A stretch of DNA of 64,000 nt from assembly GCA_009746045.1 (NCBI GenBank), contig RPFO01000246.1, positions 2,907,758 to 2,971,757 on the forward strand, read 5' to 3'. This document shows positions 61,690 through 64,000 of this stretch, in pieces (the first letter of the stretch is position 1; the number at the start of each line of letters is the position of its first letter). This DNA is from Mesostigma viride. Lineage: Eukaryota; Streptophyta; Mesostigmatophyceae; Mesostigmatales; Mesostigmataceae. A program made the translations under genes and the position numbers. The notes under the pieces were generated by a model. That model was not told where the DNA came from. It ran no database searches and saw only the letters and a program-made list of their open reading frames with translations.

Positions 61690-64000
61690 ATGGCCAGGTC
61701 TGACCTGCCTGCTGTTGACGTTAGGCCAGTGAACACTGTGGGTGCTTCTGACCCTGCTGTCCCTGTGGGTCCTCCTGTACCAGGTCTCTTACTCAAGTTT
61801 CAGGCTAGGCTCCTCAACGTGCCAGTCCCCTTGGCTCAGCCAGCTTGCTTGTTTATGATTGATTCTGGTGCTGGCAGTAATTATATTGCTGCATCCTTGG
61901 TGCAGGAGTTGAAGTTGCCTGTGTTTGCCCACCCCACACCGGTCATGGTGCAGTATTCTGATGGCAGGAGAAGCTGCTCACCTGGCTACGTGCAGCTCAT
62001 CTTCCAAGTTTGTTCATCCCAGACTTTGGAAGTGACAGCAGATGTCATTCCCCTCACGGCAGCAGATGTGATTTTGGGGATCCCATGGTTGTCTGACACC
62101 AATCCCGCTATTTCTTGGCCTGACAGGGTGGTCCAGTTCAAGGATGGGACAGTGTGGGATGCTACCTGTGTGTTGCCAGGGGGGAGAAGAACAGCCACTA
62201 AGTGCTGTTCCACACAGACAGCTGTCAATGATGGCAAGGGAGGGGAAGCAGGTGCGAAAGGGGTGGATCAAGAGCCGACTTTGGAGGAGAAACGGGCTGC
62301 CCTACTGAAGCATGTGTGGTCTGCCAAGCATACTCTGTCTTATCTGGCCACCTATCCAGTGGAACACATCTTTTTCCTGCATTTGGTGCCTAATGAACCT
62401 GAGTCTGCTAGTGGTCATTCTGTCAATGCTGTCAGTTCTACTGTCACCACTGAACAGCAACAGCAGCATGATGCCTTGTTGGATAAGTATGGAGCCATCT
62501 TTGAGGACAAGATGCCCCAGTATCCTCCTGAGGGACCCATCACACATGTCATCAAGTTGGTAGAGGGTGCTCGTCCTCCCTTTGTGCCTATGTACAGGAT
62601 GGGCCCTGCAGAGATGGCAGAGCTGAAGACCATACTTATTGGCCTGTTGGAGGCTGGTCTGATCCTCCCAGCTAACAGCCCTTTCAGTTCTGGGTGTTTG
62701 CTTGTACCCAAGCATGATGGGGGGTGGAGGTTGTGCATTGACCTGAGGGGACTGAACAAGGTGACTGTCAAGTCCAGGTACCCTCTGCCCAGAATTGATG
62801 AGTTGCTGGAGAGGACTGCAGGAGCTGCCTTCTTTACCAAGTTTGACCTCAGGCATGCTTTCTGGCAGATCAGGGTGGCTACTGAGGACATCCCCAAGAC
62901 GGCCTTTTCTACTCCATGGGGACAGTTCCAGTGGACAGTAATGCCCATGGGTGCCTCTAACAGTCCTGCCACTATGCAGATGTTTGTCAATGCCATCTTT
63001 GGCCACCTGACTGGAAATGCCCTGCCCCAGATCTCACCTGATCTTCGCAACCCCAGGTTCAAGACATTGCCCACTTGTGTGACACTACCAGGGTGGTCTT
63101 CAGGACTTGTGTGGTCGTCTACCTGGACGACATTCTGGTACACTCTCGTACCTTCAGGGAGCATCTGGAGAACGTGGAGGAGGTCCTTAAGGTGATCCAT
63201 CAGTATCATCTGTCGGTGAAGAGGTCCAAGGTGGAGTGGGGCCAAGAGGTGAAGTTTCTGGGCTACCAGCTGAGCGCTGCAGGTATGACTCCGGAGGCCA
63301 GCAAGGTCTCTGCTGTTTTGGAGTGGCCTGTGTTGAAGTCAGCTCATGATGTCAGATCCTTTCTGGGCCTGGTGGGCTGGTACCGACGGTTCATCCCTGA
63401 CATGGCGGCCATCTCTGGTCCCCTGTTAGCCCTGCTCAAGAAGGATGTTCCCTTTGAGTGGACTGCAGCATGCCAGCAAGCTTTTGATGTGTTGAAGCAG
63501 AAGCTTACCACTGCTCCCTTGTTGGTGGGCCCCAACCCAGACTTGCCATACCAGGTTAGGTCTGATGCCTCACAAGGTGCTATTGGTGCAGTACTAATGC
63601 AAGATCATGGCAAGGGCCCTCAACCAGTAGAATACATGTCCAGGAGTATGACGTCTGCAGAACGTAACTACCCTGTTCATGAGCAGGAGCTGCTGGGATT
63701 GGTGGCGGCCTGTCACAAGTGGGAACACCTACTGAAGGGGGCTCAGTTTTCTGTGGCCAGCAGTGCCAAGGATGGACAGGGCAACGAGTCTATTACCCTG
63801 ATGACTGACCACAGGCCCTTGGTACATGTGTTGGAACAGACAAGGATGAGTAAGAGGATGGCTGGATGGATGGAGTTCCTGGGGGGGTTTGGACCTTTCT
63901 CTGTGAGGTACATTCCTGGTACGCAGAATGTGGTGCCTGACGCCCTGTCCAGAAGGAGGGATTTGATGGGAAGTTTTCATGAGGACTTGGACATCTGTGC
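61690..64000 (+). CDS. pol: Ty3/gypsy pol: protease, reverse transcriptase, RNase H; runs off the window
   Basis: Protease: MIDSGAGSNYIAASL with the active Asp at 61,861, and DVILGIPWL. Reverse transcriptase: FSSGCLLVPKHDGGWRLCID (motif 2), FFTKFDLRHAFWQI with catalytic Asp, FQWTVMPMGASNSPATMQ, then YLDDILVHS at 63,120 with both catalytic Asp. RNase H: RSDASQGAIGAVLMQ, YPVHEQELLGLVAA and LMTDHRPLVHVLEQ. RPLVHVLEQ and FSVRYIPGTQNVVPDALSRR are typical of Ty3/gypsy. The frame changes between about 63,045 and 63,065; a single base lost in the CCCC run there would explain it. Integrase is expected beyond 64,000. All visible catalytic residues are kept, so decay is recent or the shift is an assembly error. 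Confidence 0.9.

Overview
The window looks like nuclear DNA of a photosynthetic eukaryote, most likely a chlorophyte green alga; I cannot name the genus. The evidence is many GT-AG introns, GC-rich exons, TGTAA motifs (the chlorophyte poly(A) signal) after at least two stop codons, a plant-type SEC23-like gene, a gene for a thylakoid protein with a two-part plastid/lumen presequence, very abundant simple repeats, and LINE and Ty3/gypsy retroelements. The exon models were built by hand from splice consensus and reading phase; no alignment was run.

Layout. 1-2.4 kb: LINE ORF1 remnant and a (GGAT)n array grown inside a dispersed hairpin repeat. 2.76-10.54 kb, minus: eight-exon gene for a 968-residue disordered protein I do not recognise. 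11.47-28.23 kb, plus: fifteen-exon SEC23-like COPII gene (858 residues) whose introns carry large pyrimidine arrays and whose last intron is 3 kb long. 28.6-35.3 kb: decayed LINEs, mostly minus strand, including a 359-bp tandem duplication. 36.39-43.47 kb, minus: seven-exon sulfotransferase-like gene (1227 residues) with an N-terminal membrane anchor. 43.5-45.8 kb: intergenic repeat cluster. 45.86-51.08 kb, plus: five-exon NdhL-family thylakoid protein (173 residues). 51.6-51.9 kb: another hairpin repeat, broken at 51,912 by an LTR with a primer-binding site. 53-60.5 kb: AT-richer sequence with decayed coding fragments. 60.6-64 kb: Ty3/gypsy gag-pol running off the window end.

The genes form two divergent pairs: the disordered-protein gene with SEC23, and the sulfotransferase with NdhL. 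SEC23 (vesicle coat for ER export) and the anchored sulfotransferase (probably Golgi) both belong to the secretory pathway; the NdhL-like protein acts in the plastid.

The most unusual structure is that several introns begin with tandem copies of the exon-intron junction that precedes them: ten junction-like copies after sulfotransferase exon 2, ten after NdhL exon 4, four after SEC23 exon 11, and single second copies after SEC23 exon 4 and sulfotransferase exon 5. Other arrays (GGGT, CCCT, CT/CA) start at or within about 20 bp of a 5' splice site. This suggests a shared process in which duplication at 5' splice sites enlarges introns and multiplies candidate splice donors.
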